DNA from: Peribacillus kribbensis DSM 17871 | GTDB lineage: Bacteria; Bacillota; Bacilli; Bacillales; DSM-1321 | Direction: 5' to 3' | Assembly: GCF_000430765.1 (NCBI RefSeq) | Contig: NZ_KE387239.1 | Span: 243,729-307,728 of the forward strand | DNA: 64,000 nt | Part shown: piece after piece, positions 43,060-55,693 of the stretch | Layout of the letters: each line of letters starts with the position of its first letter | Numbering within the stretch: the stretch's first letter is position 1 | Translations under genes and position numbers: made by a program | The notes under the pieces: generated by a model | What the model was told of the DNA's origin: nothing | The model's database searches: none | Seen by the model: only the letters and a program-made list of their open reading frames with translations

Positions 43060-43171
43060 CTCTTATTGCGAGAGGTGGAGGGATGTGCCCTATGAAACCC
43101 GGCAACCGGCAAGGTTTTTCCTTGAAAAGGTGCCAATTCACACAAAGCTTATGGCTTTGGGAAATGAGAGA
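43060..43171 (+). ncRNA. SAM-I (S-box) riboswitch of metNPQ
   Basis: P1 arms CTCTTAT (43060-43066) and ATGAGAG (43164-43170) enclose GAGAGGTGGAGGGATGTGCC, GAAACCCGGCAACCGGC and AAGGTGCCAATTC, the conserved S-box core. High SAM should favour termination before metN. Confidence 0.95.
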
Positions 43172-43191
43172 AAGGTTAACTGTAAAATTGC

Positions 43192-43227
43192 GCCTTTCTG
43201 TTATTTCAACAGAAAGGCTTTTATTTT
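43192..43227 (+). terminator. S-box terminator before metN
   Basis: GCCTTTCTG (43192-43200) pairs with CAGAAAGGC (43210-43218), then TTTTATTTT. Confidence 0.88.
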
Positions 43228-43290
43228 GCAGAAATAGGATAGGTCCAGCAGGGGAAGGGACATAATTTAAAGACAAAAAGAGGTGATTAC

Positions 43291-44325
43291 ATGATTTCAC
43301 TATCAAATGTAAGCAAGATTTACAAATCAAAGCTTAAAGGAAGCCAGCCGGTTAAGGCTGTCCAGAATATAGATTTGGATGTAGACAAGGGTGAAATTTT
43401 CGGCATCATTGGATACAGCGGTGCGGGGAAAAGTACATTGATCCGGATGCTGAATGGTTTGGAGGCACCTACAGATGGCAGCATATCTGTCGCAGGGCGG
43501 GAAATGTCAAAAATCCGCGGATCGGAGCTTCGAAAGGCCCGCCAGGAAATCAGTATGATTTTTCAGCACTTTAATCTGCTATGGTCCAGAACGGTAAGAG
43601 AGAACATTGCCTTTCCGTTAGAAATCGCGGGCGTTTCGAGGGAACAGCGATTAAATAGAGTAGATGAATTAATTAAGCTTGTCGGATTGGAAGGCAGGGA
43701 AGATGCGTATCCATCCCAGCTGAGCGGCGGCCAGAAACAAAGGGTTGGAATCGCAAGGGCCCTGGCCAATAATCCGAAGGTCCTTTTATGTGACGAAGCG
43801 ACTTCAGCACTTGACCCGCAGACTACTGATTCGATTTTGGACCTTCTTCAGGATATCAATGAGCGCCTTGGATTAACCATTGTACTCATCACTCATGAAA
43901 TGCATGTTATCCGGAAGATCTGCCACAGAGTGGCTGTCATGGAAGGCGGTCAGGTCGTAGAGCTTGGCAAGGTGCTGGACGTATTTAAACATCCGGAAAA
44001 GCCAATCACTAAACGTTTTGTTCAGCAGATCACAGAACCTGAGGAAACTAAGGATACAATCAGCCATCTTGCTGCCGAATTTGGCCAAGGCATGGTTATC
44101 CAGCTTTCCTTTGCAGGGGATGACGCTGAAAAACCTGTCATTACTCATTTGATCCGTCATTTTGATGTAGAAGTGAATATTCTTCAAGGAAAAATATCAC
44201 CGACACAAAACGGTTCATATGGAACATTGTTTATCCACATGCTGGGCGATGAGGCAGAAGTCAGCCGGGCCATGGCTTATCTAAATGAAAGCAAGATCGG
44301 AATAGAGGTGATTGAAAATGCTTGA
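43291..44325 (+). CDS. metN: Methionine ABC transporter ATP-binding protein MetN
   Basis: The 344-residue ATPase drives uptake of D/L-methionine. Walker A is GYSGAGKSTLIRML (about 40-53), the signature is QLSGGQKQRVGIARAL, Walker B is VLLCDEATSALDP. A C-terminal NIL/ACT-like regulatory domain (about 265-344) binds methionine and inhibits transport in known homologues. First gene of metNPQ under the SAM riboswitch; its end overlaps metP. Confidence 0.96.
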   Translation: MISLSNVSKIYKSKLKGSQPVKAVQNIDLDVDKGEIFGIIGYSGAGKSTLIRMLNGLEAPTDGSISVAGREMSKIRGSELRKARQEISMIFQHFNLLWSRTVRENIAFPLEIAGVSREQRLNRVDELIKLVGLEGREDAYPSQLSGGQKQRVGIARALANNPKVLLCDEATSALDPQTTDSILDLLQDINERLGLTIVLITHEMHVIRKICHRVAVMEGGQVVELGKVLDVFKHPEKPITKRFVQQITEPEETKDTISHLAAEFGQGMVIQLSFAGDDAEKPVITHLIRHFDVEVNILQGKISPTQNGSYGTLFIHMLGDEAEVSRAMAYLNESKIGIEVIENA

Positions 44326-44986
44326 AAAGTTATTTCCGAATGTTGACTGGGCCATCCTTCTCCAAGAAACCCTTACTACATTATATATGACAGGCATTTC
44401 GGTCGTGGCCACCTTTATTCTGGGAATCATCCTTGGGTTGCTATTATTTCTGACAGGGAAGGGGAATATTTGGGAGAACAGGCCGGTTCATTTAATCATC
44501 GGTGCCTTTGTTAATATATTCCGGTCTATACCATTCATTATCCTGATCGTCCTGCTAATTCCTTTTACAAAGGCCATTGTAGATACGATGATCGGGCCTA
44601 AAGCGGCTCTTCCTGCACTGATTGTAGGAGCGGCTCCTTTCTATGCGAGAATGGTGGAAATTGCTCTTCGTGAAATCGATAAAGGCGTTATTGAAGCTGC
44701 CAGGTCTATGGGTGCGAGAGTAACGACTATTATCTGGAAGGTCCTGATCCCGGAATCCCTGCCAGCGCTTGTGTCAGGGATTACCGTTACAGCGATAGCC
44801 CTGGTTGGCTATACGGCCATGGCTGGTGTGGTTGGAGCTGGAGGGCTTGGAAACCTTGCCTACCTGGATGGTTTCCAGCGCAGCCGTAATGATGTTACGT
44901 TTGCGGCTACAGTTGTAGTGTTAATTATTGTGTTTATCATCCAATTTATTGGAGATGCTATAACATCAAAATTAGATAAAAGATAA
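44318..44986 (+). CDS. metP: Methionine ABC transporter permease MetP (MetI)
   Basis: The 222-residue permease starts at ATG 44318, inside the last codons of metN, behind GAGGTGA; a TTG two codons earlier is possible. Five or so membrane segments are visible, and the loop that contacts the ATPase, the EAA motif, is IEAARSMGARVTTIIWKVLI. GGLGNLAYLDGFQRSRNDV near the end is typical of MetI. Confidence 0.95.
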   Translation: MLEKLFPNVDWAILLQETLTTLYMTGISVVATFILGIILGLLLFLTGKGNIWENRPVHLIIGAFVNIFRSIPFIILIVLLIPFTKAIVDTMIGPKAALPALIVGAAPFYARMVEIALREIDKGVIEAARSMGARVTTIIWKVLIPESLPALVSGITVTAIALVGYTAMAGVVGAGGLGNLAYLDGFQRSRNDVTFAATVVVLIIVFIIQFIGDAITSKLDKR

Positions 44987-44999
44987 GGGGACAAGCATT

Positions 45000-45830
45000 A
45001 TGAAAAAATATGTAAGCTTAGCATTAGCTCTTGTAATTTCTGTTGTTCTTGCTGCCTGCGGCACTGGCAACGGGAACTCAGGCAGTAAAGGTAATGAGAA
45101 GACATTAACAGTTGGGGCATCCAATGTTCCGCATGCAGAAATCCTTGAACAAGCCAAGCCTATCCTAAAGGATAAAGGCATTGACCTGAAAATTGTAAAA
45201 TATCAAGATTATATTATGCCGAATAAAGCTCTTGCTGAAGGCGATCTTGATGCTAACTATTTCCAGCACATCCCTTACCTCAAGGCTCAAATGAAAGAAA
45301 ACGGCTATAAATTTGCGAATGCCGGCGGTATCCATATCGAACCAATCGGTGTGTACTCTAAAAAATACAAGAGTCTGAAGGACCTGCCAAAAGGTGCTGA
45401 AATCATCATGAGCAGTTCAGTTGCCGACCATGGCCGTATCCTGTCTATGCTTGAAGCTCAAGGCCTGATCAAATTAAAGAGCGGCATTGACAAAACGACT
45501 GCTACTGTTAAAGATATTGTAGAAAATAAGAAGAACCTTAAATTCAAAACAGATATTGAAGCATCTCTTCTTCCTAAGGTATATCAAAACAATGAAGGCG
45601 ATGCAGTTTTGATTAACTCAAACTATGCGATTGACGCTGGTCTGAATCCTGTAAAAGACGCGATTGCGCTTGAAAACTCAAATTCACCATATGTGAATGT
45701 AATCGCAGTTAGAAAGGGCGATGAAGACAAGAAGGAAATCAAAACTCTTGTGGAAGTCCTTCATTCAAAAGAGATCCAGGATTATATCAAAAAAGAATAT
45801 AAAGGCGCAGTTGTGCCTGTATCTAAATAA
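45000..45830 (+). CDS. metQ: Methionine-binding lipoprotein MetQ
   Basis: A 276-residue substrate-binding lipoprotein, 13 bases after metP. The signal ends in lipobox LAAC (Cys20). The NLPA-type binding domain has TVGASNVPHAEILEQAKPIL, ALAEGDLDANYFQHIPYL and ALINSNYA-like VLINSNYAIDAGLNP. It delivers methionine to MetNP. A terminator follows. Confidence 0.96.
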   Translation: MKKYVSLALALVISVVLAACGTGNGNSGSKGNEKTLTVGASNVPHAEILEQAKPILKDKGIDLKIVKYQDYIMPNKALAEGDLDANYFQHIPYLKAQMKENGYKFANAGGIHIEPIGVYSKKYKSLKDLPKGAEIIMSSSVADHGRILSMLEAQGLIKLKSGIDKTTATVKDIVENKKNLKFKTDIEASLLPKVYQNNEGDAVLINSNYAIDAGLNPVKDAIALENSNSPYVNVIAVRKGDEDKKEIKTLVEVLHSKEIQDYIKKEYKGAVVPVSK

Positions 45831-45836
45831 TTTGAG

Positions 45837-45867
45837 AAGAAGCGGCCCCCGGGCTGCTTCTTTTTTT
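45837..45867 (+). terminator. Terminator of metNPQ
   Basis: AAGAAGC (45837-45843) pairs with GCTTCTT (45856-45862), with GGCC/GGGC pairing inside and a T run after. Confidence 0.8.
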
Positions 45868-46006
45868 ATTTGGCTGATTTCTAAAGATGAATGCAGATAG
45901 ACCTGAGAATCCAAGTAAGTCGGCCGATTTATATAAAATAAAACAGGATAGGGAGAGAGGGTTTGCCCATAATAAGAGGGACTAATTTTACGGGAGTGAC
46001 AGATTG

Positions 46007-46387
46007 ATGGAACATATACCGCATGTACCGACAAATCCTTCTGAAATGGCGATCAGGGACTATAAGGCCGGCCTGGGGGCTTTTATGAAGAAAATGCCTC
46101 AGCTCGCACAGCATTACAATGCATTTACAGAAGCGTGTTTTCAGGAGGGAAGCATCTCCCAAAGAGATAAGCAGCTGATCGCTCTTGGAATCAGCCTCTA
46201 TTCACAGGACGAATATTGCATCATCTACCATGTTAAGGGCTGCCTGGACCAGGGAGCAACGGAAGAACAGATATTGGAGGCTGTCGGAGTGGCAGCGGCA
46301 TTTGGAGGAGGAGCAGCCATGAGCCAGGCTGTTACCCTTGTTCAGGATACAATTGAAGATTTTAATGATTCTTCATCCCTATCATGA
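46007..46387 (+). CDS. Carboxymuconolactone decarboxylase-family protein (YurZ-like)
   Basis: ATG 46007 (TTG one codon earlier is possible) gives 126 residues. The AhpD/CMD fold is shown by [20 protein letters not shown] followed by [20 protein letters not shown]. The active-site region has EYC-x-x-YHVKGC, a redox-type Cys pair with His between. It lies between metQ and sufC, exactly where yurZ is in B. subtilis. Peroxidase-linked disulfide reduction is a possibility, not shown. Confidence 0.82.
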   Translation: MEHIPHVPTNPSEMAIRDYKAGLGAFMKKMPQLAQHYNAFTEACFQEGSISQRDKQLIALGISLYSQDEYCIIYHVKGCLDQGATEEQILEAVGVAAAFGGGAAMSQAVTLVQDTIEDFNDSSSLS

Positions 46388-46750
46388 TTGAATACAGCCG
46401 GATTCGGGAAGAAAGATAAGGAATACTATAGAATCCAACTTGCAGCAGCGCAGACGCTTTTATATTTAAAATATTCCTATAATATGAGGGAATATGGCTT
46501 TTGCAGATTGGAAATCCCAGTGCTACAATATTCGGGTATTAAAAACAGAAAGGATTTGAGACTGATTAATAACTTACACTTGCACGTAACACATGACATG
46601 GAAAAAGCTATGCAGCAAAATCATGGAATAGGCTACAGTGAATACAGCCGCAACCTGGATCTTCGTCTTGAAGTAGAAAGGAAACGGGAGAGAAGTTATT
46701 CGAAAAGTCATCAAATAACTGAAGAATTAAGCCGGAAAGCACACATTTGA
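46388..46750 (+). CDS. Doubtful frame, up to 120 aa
   Basis: An open frame begins at TTG right after the YurZ-like stop, without a ribosome site; ATG 46485 is the first ATG. It ends just before a terminator. The C-terminal half is charged (MEKAMQQNHGIGYSEYSRNL, LRLEVERKRERSYSKSHQ). The string GAATACAGCC occurs both at its beginning and in this half, hinting at a local duplication. It could be a decayed gene. No family recognised. Confidence 0.3.
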   Translation: MNTAGFGKKDKEYYRIQLAAAQTLLYLKYSYNMREYGFCRLEIPVLQYSGIKNRKDLRLINNLHLHVTHDMEKAMQQNHGIGYSEYSRNLDLRLEVERKRERSYSKSHQITEELSRKAHI

Positions 46751-46758
46751 CCAATAGG

Positions 46759-46790
46759 AACCAGCCAGGGGGACCAGGCTGGTTTTTATA
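46759..46790 (+). terminator. Terminator
   Basis: AACCAGCC (46759-46766) pairs with GGCTGGTT (46777-46784), then T. Confidence 0.8.
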
Positions 46791-46823
46791 TATCTTTATA
46801 GGTATATCCTCGTAAGTTTGGTT

Positions 46824-46914
46824 ATTGCGTCAAAATTTAAGGGAATTGCGTCTGTTGACCGATAAATGCGTCGAAACTATGGATATTTGCGTCGTTTTCA
46901 GTCATAATTGCGGC
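46824..46914 (+). repeat. 21-bp TTGCGTC tandem repeat, 5 units
   Basis: ATTGCGTC-like octamers start at 46824, 46845, 46866, 46886 and 46907, i.e. every 20-21 bases, while the sequence between them varies. Two helical turns per unit would place every copy on one face of the DNA. Confidence 0.7.
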
Positions 46915-47325
46915 AGGTACTGCTTCCGCTAAGGGGTATCCAGCTCCAAGCTGAGCCCCTCGAGTCATAAGCCAATCAGTCCATGGGAAGAAAAGCGCTT
47001 CCCACGGCCTGCTCGTCTTATGCTAGTCGGAAGGCTGATTTTCAATTTAGTAAGGAAACTCTAATGAATTTGAATGTACATTCTTCCAATAATAAAGCTA
47101 TATCTGAAAAGCACGTTCTCCGCTTTTAGGGGTATCCAGCTCCAAGCTGAGCCCCTCGAGTCATAAGCCAATCAGTCCATGGGAAGAAAAACGCTTCCCA
47201 CGGCCTGCTCGTCTTATGCTTGTCGGCTCTCTGCCTTTCAACTATTCTTAGTCAAAAATGAAGTTAGAGCATCATTCTGCTATAATTAATTTTTTAATTG
47301 AAAGGCACCGCTTTCCGCTTTTAGA
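46915..47325 (-). repeat. Dispersed hairpin repeats, copies 5 and 6
   Basis: Two near-identical inverted copies (about 46918-47045 and 47103-47240) each hold GGGGTATCCAGCTCCAAGC, CTCGAGTCATAAGCCAATCA, a GGGAAG...CTTCCC hairpin and CCTGCTCGTCTTATGC; a terminal AAAGGCACCGCTTTCCGC module ends at 47321. The gap 46751-47486 has no gene; the suf promoter begins right after the repeat. Confidence 0.85.
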
Positions 47326-47326
47326 A

Positions 47327-47354
47327 TTTGCCTTGTGTTTGGATTTGTTATAAT
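47327..47354 (+). promoter_or_regulatory. suf operon promoter
   Basis: TTTGCC (47327-47332) and TATAAT (47349-47354) with a 16-base spacer, directly downstream of a dispersed repeat. Confidence 0.6.
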
Positions 47355-47361
47355 ATTGTAA

Positions 47362-47392
47362 TGAGAATAAATTGAGAATGAAGTTGTTCTCA
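47362..47392 (+). promoter_or_regulatory. Direct/inverted repeat operator candidate of suf
   Basis: TGAGAATAAAT (47362-47372) and TGAGAATGAAG (47373-47383) are adjacent 11-base direct repeats; the second is also inverted relative to TTCTCA (47387-47392). The position just after the -10 suits a repressor. The sequence has some likeness to Fur/PerR-type boxes but does not match them well. Confidence 0.4.
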
Positions 47393-47486
47393 GAGGGCTT
47401 TTAGCCTGATATTCAGATTTGATTTTACATACTCGGACGCTTTCCGGGTTTTTTGAGGTAATTATTTATATCACGGAGGTAATATG

Positions 47487-48272
47487 ATGGCTGGTTCAAC
47501 TTTAACTATAAAGGATCTGCATGTTGCGATCGAAGATAAGGAAATTTTAAAGGGAGTCAATCTTGAGATTAAGGGCGGAGAAATCCACGCGATTATGGGA
47601 CCGAATGGTACCGGTAAATCCACTCTTTCTTCTGCAATTATGGGGCACCCTAAATATGAAGTAACCAGTGGTTCGGTTACACTCGATGGTGAAGATGTAC
47701 TCGAAATGGAAGTAGATGAAAGAGCCCGTGCAGGTCTTTTCCTTGCAATGCAGTATCCGAGTGAGATCACAGGGGTTACCAACGCGGACTTCCTTCGTTC
47801 TGCGGTCAATGCGCGCAGAGAAGAAGGCGATGAAATTTCTTTGATGAAGTTCATCCGTACAATGGATAAGCAAATGGACTTCCTTGAAATGGATCAGGAT
47901 ATGGCTCAGCGTTATCTGAATGAAGGTTTCTCAGGCGGTGAGAAAAAGCGCAATGAGATTCTTCAGCTTATGATGATTGAACCTAAAATTGCAATCCTTG
48001 ATGAAATCGATTCAGGTCTGGATATTGATGCGCTTAAAGTCGTTTCTAAGGGTATTAACGAAATGCGCGGTGAGGAATTCGGATGCTTGATCATCACTCA
48101 CTACCAGCGTCTGTTAAACTATATTACTCCAGATTTCGTCCATATTATGATGCAGGGAAGAATCGTTAAATCCGGCGGTCCTGAACTGGCTCAGCGCCTG
48201 GAAGCAGAAGGCTATGACTGGATTAAACAAGAACTCGGTATTGAAGACGAAACTGTAGGCCAAGAGGCGTAA
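47487..48272 (+). CDS. sufC: Fe-S cluster assembly ATPase SufC
   Basis: The 261-residue ABC ATPase powers the SufBCD scaffold. I choose the second ATG, 47487, for its spacing from GGAGG. Walker A is GPNGTGKSTLSSAIM, the signature EGFSGGEKKRNEIL, Walker B IAILDEIDSGLD. It opens the operon sufC-sufD-sufS-sufU-sufB, the main iron-sulfur cluster system of bacilli. Confidence 0.97.
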   Translation: MAGSTLTIKDLHVAIEDKEILKGVNLEIKGGEIHAIMGPNGTGKSTLSSAIMGHPKYEVTSGSVTLDGEDVLEMEVDERARAGLFLAMQYPSEITGVTNADFLRSAVNARREEGDEISLMKFIRTMDKQMDFLEMDQDMAQRYLNEGFSGGEKKRNEILQLMMIEPKIAILDEIDSGLDIDALKVVSKGINEMRGEEFGCLIITHYQRLLNYITPDFVHIMMQGRIVKSGGPELAQRLEAEGYDWIKQELGIEDETVGQEA

Positions 48273-48288
48273 GGTTAGGAGGATTGCA

Positions 48289-51249
<2,961 letters not shown>

Positions 51250-51298
51250 CAGCAGCCGGAGGCTTTGGCTTCCGGCCCAGGAATGGAGGAAAAGAGCA

Positions 51299-52696
51299 AT
51301 GGCTAAAAAGATGCCTGAGATCGGGGATTACAAATACGGCTTTTCTGATAGAGATGTATCGATCTTCCGTTCAAAACGCGGTCTGACCAGGGAAATCGTT
51401 GAAGAAATTTCCCGCATGAAAAGTGAACCACAATGGATGCTTGATTTCCGTCTGAAATCATTAGAGCATTTTTATAATATGCCAATGCCTCAATGGGGCG
51501 GTGACTTAAACAGCCTGAACTTTGATGAAATTACGTACTATGTAAAGCCATCCGAGAAGTCTGAAAAGTCTTGGGATGAAGTTCCAGATGAAATCAAGCA
51601 GACGTTTGATAAGCTTGGAATCCCTGAAGCAGAACAGAAATACCTTGCGGGTGTATCTGCTCAATATGAATCAGAGGTTGTTTACCACAATATGAAGGAA
51701 GATCTTGAAGCAATGGGAATTGTTTTCAAGGATACAGATTCTGCTTTGAAGGAAAATGAAGAAATCTTCCGTGAGCATTGGGCAAAAGTAATTCCTCCGA
51801 CTGATAATAAGTTTGCTGCCCTTAACTCTGCAGTGTGGTCTGGCGGATCATTCATTTATGTTCCAAAGGGTATTAAGGTGGATACGCCATTACAGGCCTA
51901 TTTCCGCATTAACTCTGAAAACATGGGACAATTCGAACGTACCCTGATCATTGTGGATGAGGATGCAAGCGTGCATTACGTTGAGGGATGTACAGCTCCT
52001 GTATATACGACTAACTCCCTTCACAGTGCGGTCGTTGAGATCATCATTAAAAAGGGCGCATACTGCCGCTATACAACGATTCAAAACTGGGCAAACAACG
52101 TATTTAACCTGGTTACAAAGCGTGCGGTATGTGAGGAAAATGCGACAATGGAATGGATTGACGGGAATATCGGCTCCAAGCTGACTATGAAATATCCAGC
52201 CGTGATCCTGAAGGGTGAAGGCGCCCGAGGCATGACTCTTTCCATCGCGATTGCAGGAAAAGGCCAGCACCAGGATGCCGGAGCAAAAATGATCCACTTA
52301 GCTCCAAACACATCTTCAACCATCGTGTCAAAATCAATTTCTAAACAGGGCGGGAAGGTTACCTACCGCGGAATCGTCCACTTCGGCCGCAAAGCAGAAG
52401 GTGCCCGCTCAAACATTGAGTGTGATACATTAATCATGGACAATAGTTCCACTTCTGATACCATTCCTTATAATGAGATCTTGAATGACAATATCTCCCT
52501 TGAGCACGAAGCGAAAGTGTCTAAGGTATCTGAGGAGCAATTATTCTACCTGATGAGCCGCGGAATTTCCGAGCAGGAAGCAACTGAAATGATCGTAATG
52601 GGCTTCATCGAGCCATTTACAAAAGAACTTCCTATGGAATATGCCGTTGAAATGAACCGTCTGATCAAGTTTGAGATGGAAGGATCTATTGGTTAA
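51299..52696 (+). CDS. sufB: Fe-S cluster assembly scaffold SufB
   Basis: The 465-residue main scaffold protein, ending the suf operon. Conserved stretches include [60 protein letters not shown] and [20 protein letters not shown], with the cluster-related Cys in NIECDTL. AGGAGG-like GGAGGAAAAG precedes the start. The chromosomal backbone shared with B. subtilis ends here; a recombinase fragment follows 80 bases later. Confidence 0.97.
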   Translation: MAKKMPEIGDYKYGFSDRDVSIFRSKRGLTREIVEEISRMKSEPQWMLDFRLKSLEHFYNMPMPQWGGDLNSLNFDEITYYVKPSEKSEKSWDEVPDEIKQTFDKLGIPEAEQKYLAGVSAQYESEVVYHNMKEDLEAMGIVFKDTDSALKENEEIFREHWAKVIPPTDNKFAALNSAVWSGGSFIYVPKGIKVDTPLQAYFRINSENMGQFERTLIIVDEDASVHYVEGCTAPVYTTNSLHSAVVEIIIKKGAYCRYTTIQNWANNVFNLVTKRAVCEENATMEWIDGNIGSKLTMKYPAVILKGEGARGMTLSIAIAGKGQHQDAGAKMIHLAPNTSSTIVSKSISKQGGKVTYRGIVHFGRKAEGARSNIECDTLIMDNSSTSDTIPYNEILNDNISLEHEAKVSKVSEEQLFYLMSRGISEQEATEMIVMGFIEPFTKELPMEYAVEMNRLIKFEMEGSIG

Positions 52697-52776
52697 TCCT
52701 CTAAAACACTGTTATATAAACGTTTGAGAGTATTTGATAATGCAAGGAAAAATGAATGTGCCGATTTTGTGCCGAT

Positions 52777-53619
52777 TCAGGGTTTCTTTGCAGTGTAGGA
52801 GGCGAACTTTTTAAGTTCGTCTTCTTCTATTTTTTCGGTAATATCCAAATATGTATCAGCTGTTGTTTTAATCGTTTTGTGCCCTAATCGTTGTGATACG
52901 TATTTAATACTAGCCCCAGATTCAAGCAGAAGCACTGCATGTGTATGCCTAAATCCGTCCGTGCCTTTATATTCTACACCGGCGGCTTTTGCACAGTAAT
53001 CACGAATCGAATCTCGAACAGTTGAAGGCGTTAAGTAGTTCCCTAGATAATTTTGAAAAATGATGCCATCCTTATTTATTTGGAAGCCCTCGTAACTTAA
53101 AATCATTTCGTTTTGCTTTAATTTAAATTTCCTTAATTCATGTACTAATTCTTCTTCCATTTGGATTGTACGATAAGAAGATGAATTTTTTAGCGTGGTG
53201 ATTTTCACTTCATTGTTATCAGTTCTTCTTGTCTGTTTATTTACCGATATTTTATTTCCATCAATATCTGACCACTTTAATGCTAGGGCTTCACTGATAC
53301 GTAAACCTGTCCTACTTAAAAAATACATTAGCATATAGTAAAGTTGATATTCTGGAAACCGTTGATATTTATAGGACATCATGTACTCCAAAAGAATATT
53401 TAGTTCTTTAAGGCTGAAATATTTCACATCTTTCTTCAATGCTACACTGTCCTGCACAGGGACTTTTAAAGCAGGATTCTTTTCCAGCACTACTAACTCG
53501 TGTACGGCATAGTGGAATATACTTTTTAAAACGGAAAGGTACCTCAACCTTAGGATACTCAGTAATGACCTGGTGTTCCTCACCAGCCATTTAACGGAAA
53601 GTGGACAAGCTGTATTCAC
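52777..53619 (-). pseudogene. 5'-truncated tyrosine recombinase (integrase)
   Basis: The 280-residue frame is the C-terminal two thirds of a phage/ICE-type integrase. Catalytic residues: Arg107 (TGLRISEALAL), a beta-strand Lys near 144, Arg224 in DGFRHTHAVLLL, His247 in RLGHKTIKTT and Tyr257. The usual first His of H-x-x-R is Asp221. Residues 20-60 are only the end of the core-binding domain, and what precedes is not integrase-like; normal members are about 370-390 residues, so the N-terminus is lost. Its place right after sufB marks the edge of an imported segment. No att repeats were identified. Confidence 0.8.
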
Positions 53620-53897
53620 GGCAATTCAAAAAGAAGGATGATGAATACAAATCGTTGTAGCAGAATGGAAAACGAAGGCTGAAATGATACCTTTGATCAA
53701 TTCTTTCGCTTTTACATCCCAAAAAATTTTCAATCCACAGTAGGGGTTATCAGGTTCAACCATTTTTATAAGGTGATTTTCCTGTAGGGAGATTTTTTAG
53801 TCACTAAACTAATGTACATTTTTTACGAATCTGTCCATAAAGACACATCATTTTTTCCATTAACATATTATAAACAGATAAGGGGGGTTTGTACAAA

Positions 53898-55298
53898 ATG
53901 AAGCCAATGATAGTTTCAGAGATTCTTCCTATTATTGATGGTCAATTAACAATAGGATCAGAAAAAATAGAAATTCTTTATGGTGCCTATCGTTTAAAGC
54001 AGATAAAAAGGTCAAATACCATTTTTTTTCTAAGAAAAAGTGTAAAGTTAGTAGATTTGAATAAATTAAATAAGTATGCTCCGTTAGTTATTGTGACTGA
54101 ACATTTTTATGACAATGTAGAAGATGAAAACCTTTTAGCCATTATTAAAGTAAATGATATAGAAGCTGCCTTTTGGAAGTTCATCCGTTTTTATCGTAAC
54201 CAGTTCCAGATTCCAATTGTTGCCGTTACAGGTACTTCGGGGAAAACCACGACAAAGGAAATGATCAAACATATTCTAAGGTCCAAACTAAATGTTCAAG
54301 CAACAGGGTTCAGCAATAATTCACGCACAGCCCATATAAGTTACTTATTAGGAATTGATGAGTCTACGGAGGTTGCTGTGTTCGAAACGGCTGTTGGTCA
54401 ACCAGGGGACATATCTCATGCTTGTCAATATTTTCAACCGACAATGGGAGTTATCACAAATATCGGTAGCCATCATTTAAATACCTGTAGGACGAAGGAG
54501 GGGTATATTAAGGCAAAGGGTGAACTGATTGATTCTTTACCGGATGAGGGAGTATTGTTTCTAAATTTTGATGATGAAAATACCAGAAAGTTGAGCTTAG
54601 CTAATTTTTCAGGAAGAGTGGTTACATTTGGCTTGACTGAGCATGCCCAATACCAAGCGACTAATATTAGATATTCAAAAAATGGAATGGAGTATACTTT
54701 GAATGTTGGCACTAACCAATATGATGTATACGTTCCGGGATTTGGGGAGAACCAGGTTTACAATTCGTTAGCTGCCTTAGCTGTCGCTAATGAGATTGGT
54801 GTCTCTTTGCCAGATGGAATTAATCAGTTGACGTCCTTTAAAAATTTGCCGAGGCATTTAGAACAGTGTAGAGGAATTAAAGGCTCAACGATTCTTGATG
54901 ATTCCTGGAATATAACAAGTACTTCATTAGAATCTGCGGTTAAAGTATTAAATGAACTTTCCAACGGAAGAAAAAGAATCCTTGTTATTGACAGCATGAC
55001 AGATTTAGGAGCATGGGGAATAATAATGCAAATGGAAGTTGGAAAAATCATTTGTCACTACGGGGTTGATATCCTCATTACAATTGGTTGGCTTGCGGGA
55101 AAAACTGGTTCCTATGTCGCGGAGCAAGAAATCGGCTGTGAAGTCCATATGTTTGACGATTTCGGTTACTCTCTAGCCTATAATTTATTAGTTGAAAAAA
55201 TAGATGAAAATAGTTTGATATTACTAAAAGGAGACATGGTAAGCAGGGGAATGAAGAGGTTAGTGGCAAAATTAAAGGAAAAAAAGGGATCCGATTGA
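53898..55298 (+). CDS. MurF-like amide ligase
   Basis: ATG 53898 follows AAGGGGGG at the better spacing than a TTG nine bases earlier; 466 residues. The Mur ligase layout is complete: an N-terminal domain (1-105), the central ATPase with P-loop VAVTGTSGKTTTKEMIKHI (near 108-126) and GVITNIGSHHLNTCRTKEGY, and a C-terminal domain with VPGFGENQVYNSLAALAVAN and ILDDSWNITSTSLESAV. MurF proper has DDAYNANP where this protein has DDSWNITS, so the substrate probably differs. An ATP-grasp ligase and a coat protein follow. It is AT-richer than the suf genes. A second MurF-like gene lies at the window end. Confidence 0.85.
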   Translation: MKPMIVSEILPIIDGQLTIGSEKIEILYGAYRLKQIKRSNTIFFLRKSVKLVDLNKLNKYAPLVIVTEHFYDNVEDENLLAIIKVNDIEAAFWKFIRFYRNQFQIPIVAVTGTSGKTTTKEMIKHILRSKLNVQATGFSNNSRTAHISYLLGIDESTEVAVFETAVGQPGDISHACQYFQPTMGVITNIGSHHLNTCRTKEGYIKAKGELIDSLPDEGVLFLNFDDENTRKLSLANFSGRVVTFGLTEHAQYQATNIRYSKNGMEYTLNVGTNQYDVYVPGFGENQVYNSLAALAVANEIGVSLPDGINQLTSFKNLPRHLEQCRGIKGSTILDDSWNITSTSLESAVKVLNELSNGRKRILVIDSMTDLGAWGIIMQMEVGKIICHYGVDILITIGWLAGKTGSYVAEQEIGCEVHMFDDFGYSLAYNLLVEKIDENSLILLKGDMVSRGMKRLVAKLKEKKGSD

Positions 55299-55477
55299 AA
55301 AAAGAACTGTAGAATTAGGCAAATATATATATATGATGATGGAGGAAGGGCGCTTAGAAGTTGCTGCTGTAAACACTTATTCAATTTGGAGGTAACATTT
55401 TTTAAAAAACGTACTTCAGGAATAAACTTTTATACATTAGGGTGACTTAGTTACACTTATTGATGATTGAGCTTAAG

Positions 55478-55504
55478 AAATGATTGCGCCGGCAATCATT
55501 TTTT
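55478..55504 (+). terminator. Terminator downstream of the MurF-like gene
   Basis: AAATGATTGC (55478-55487) pairs with GCAATCATT (55492-55500), then T. Confidence 0.75.
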
Positions 55505-55693
55505 GGTTTTAGTTTAAGATCATATAGGACTTTGATGACCTTCATAACCTAAAAGATAATAATAAAAGAGCATAAAATTTTCTTTATTTTATTACTAATG
55601 TTCACTTTTCGGTTTTGCCTGTAGTGGTAAAAAAGTTATATTACTTGAAGAGATTGTTTAGTAGTCTGTCTTTTCATAACAAATGCTGTCCGG

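Noticed and set aside
43010-43265. Short plus-strand frames upstream of metN
   Set aside because: They lie in the S-box riboswitch and its terminator.
47440-47462. Attenuator hairpin before sufC
   Set aside because: The CGGA/TCCG stem is only four pairs; too weak to call.
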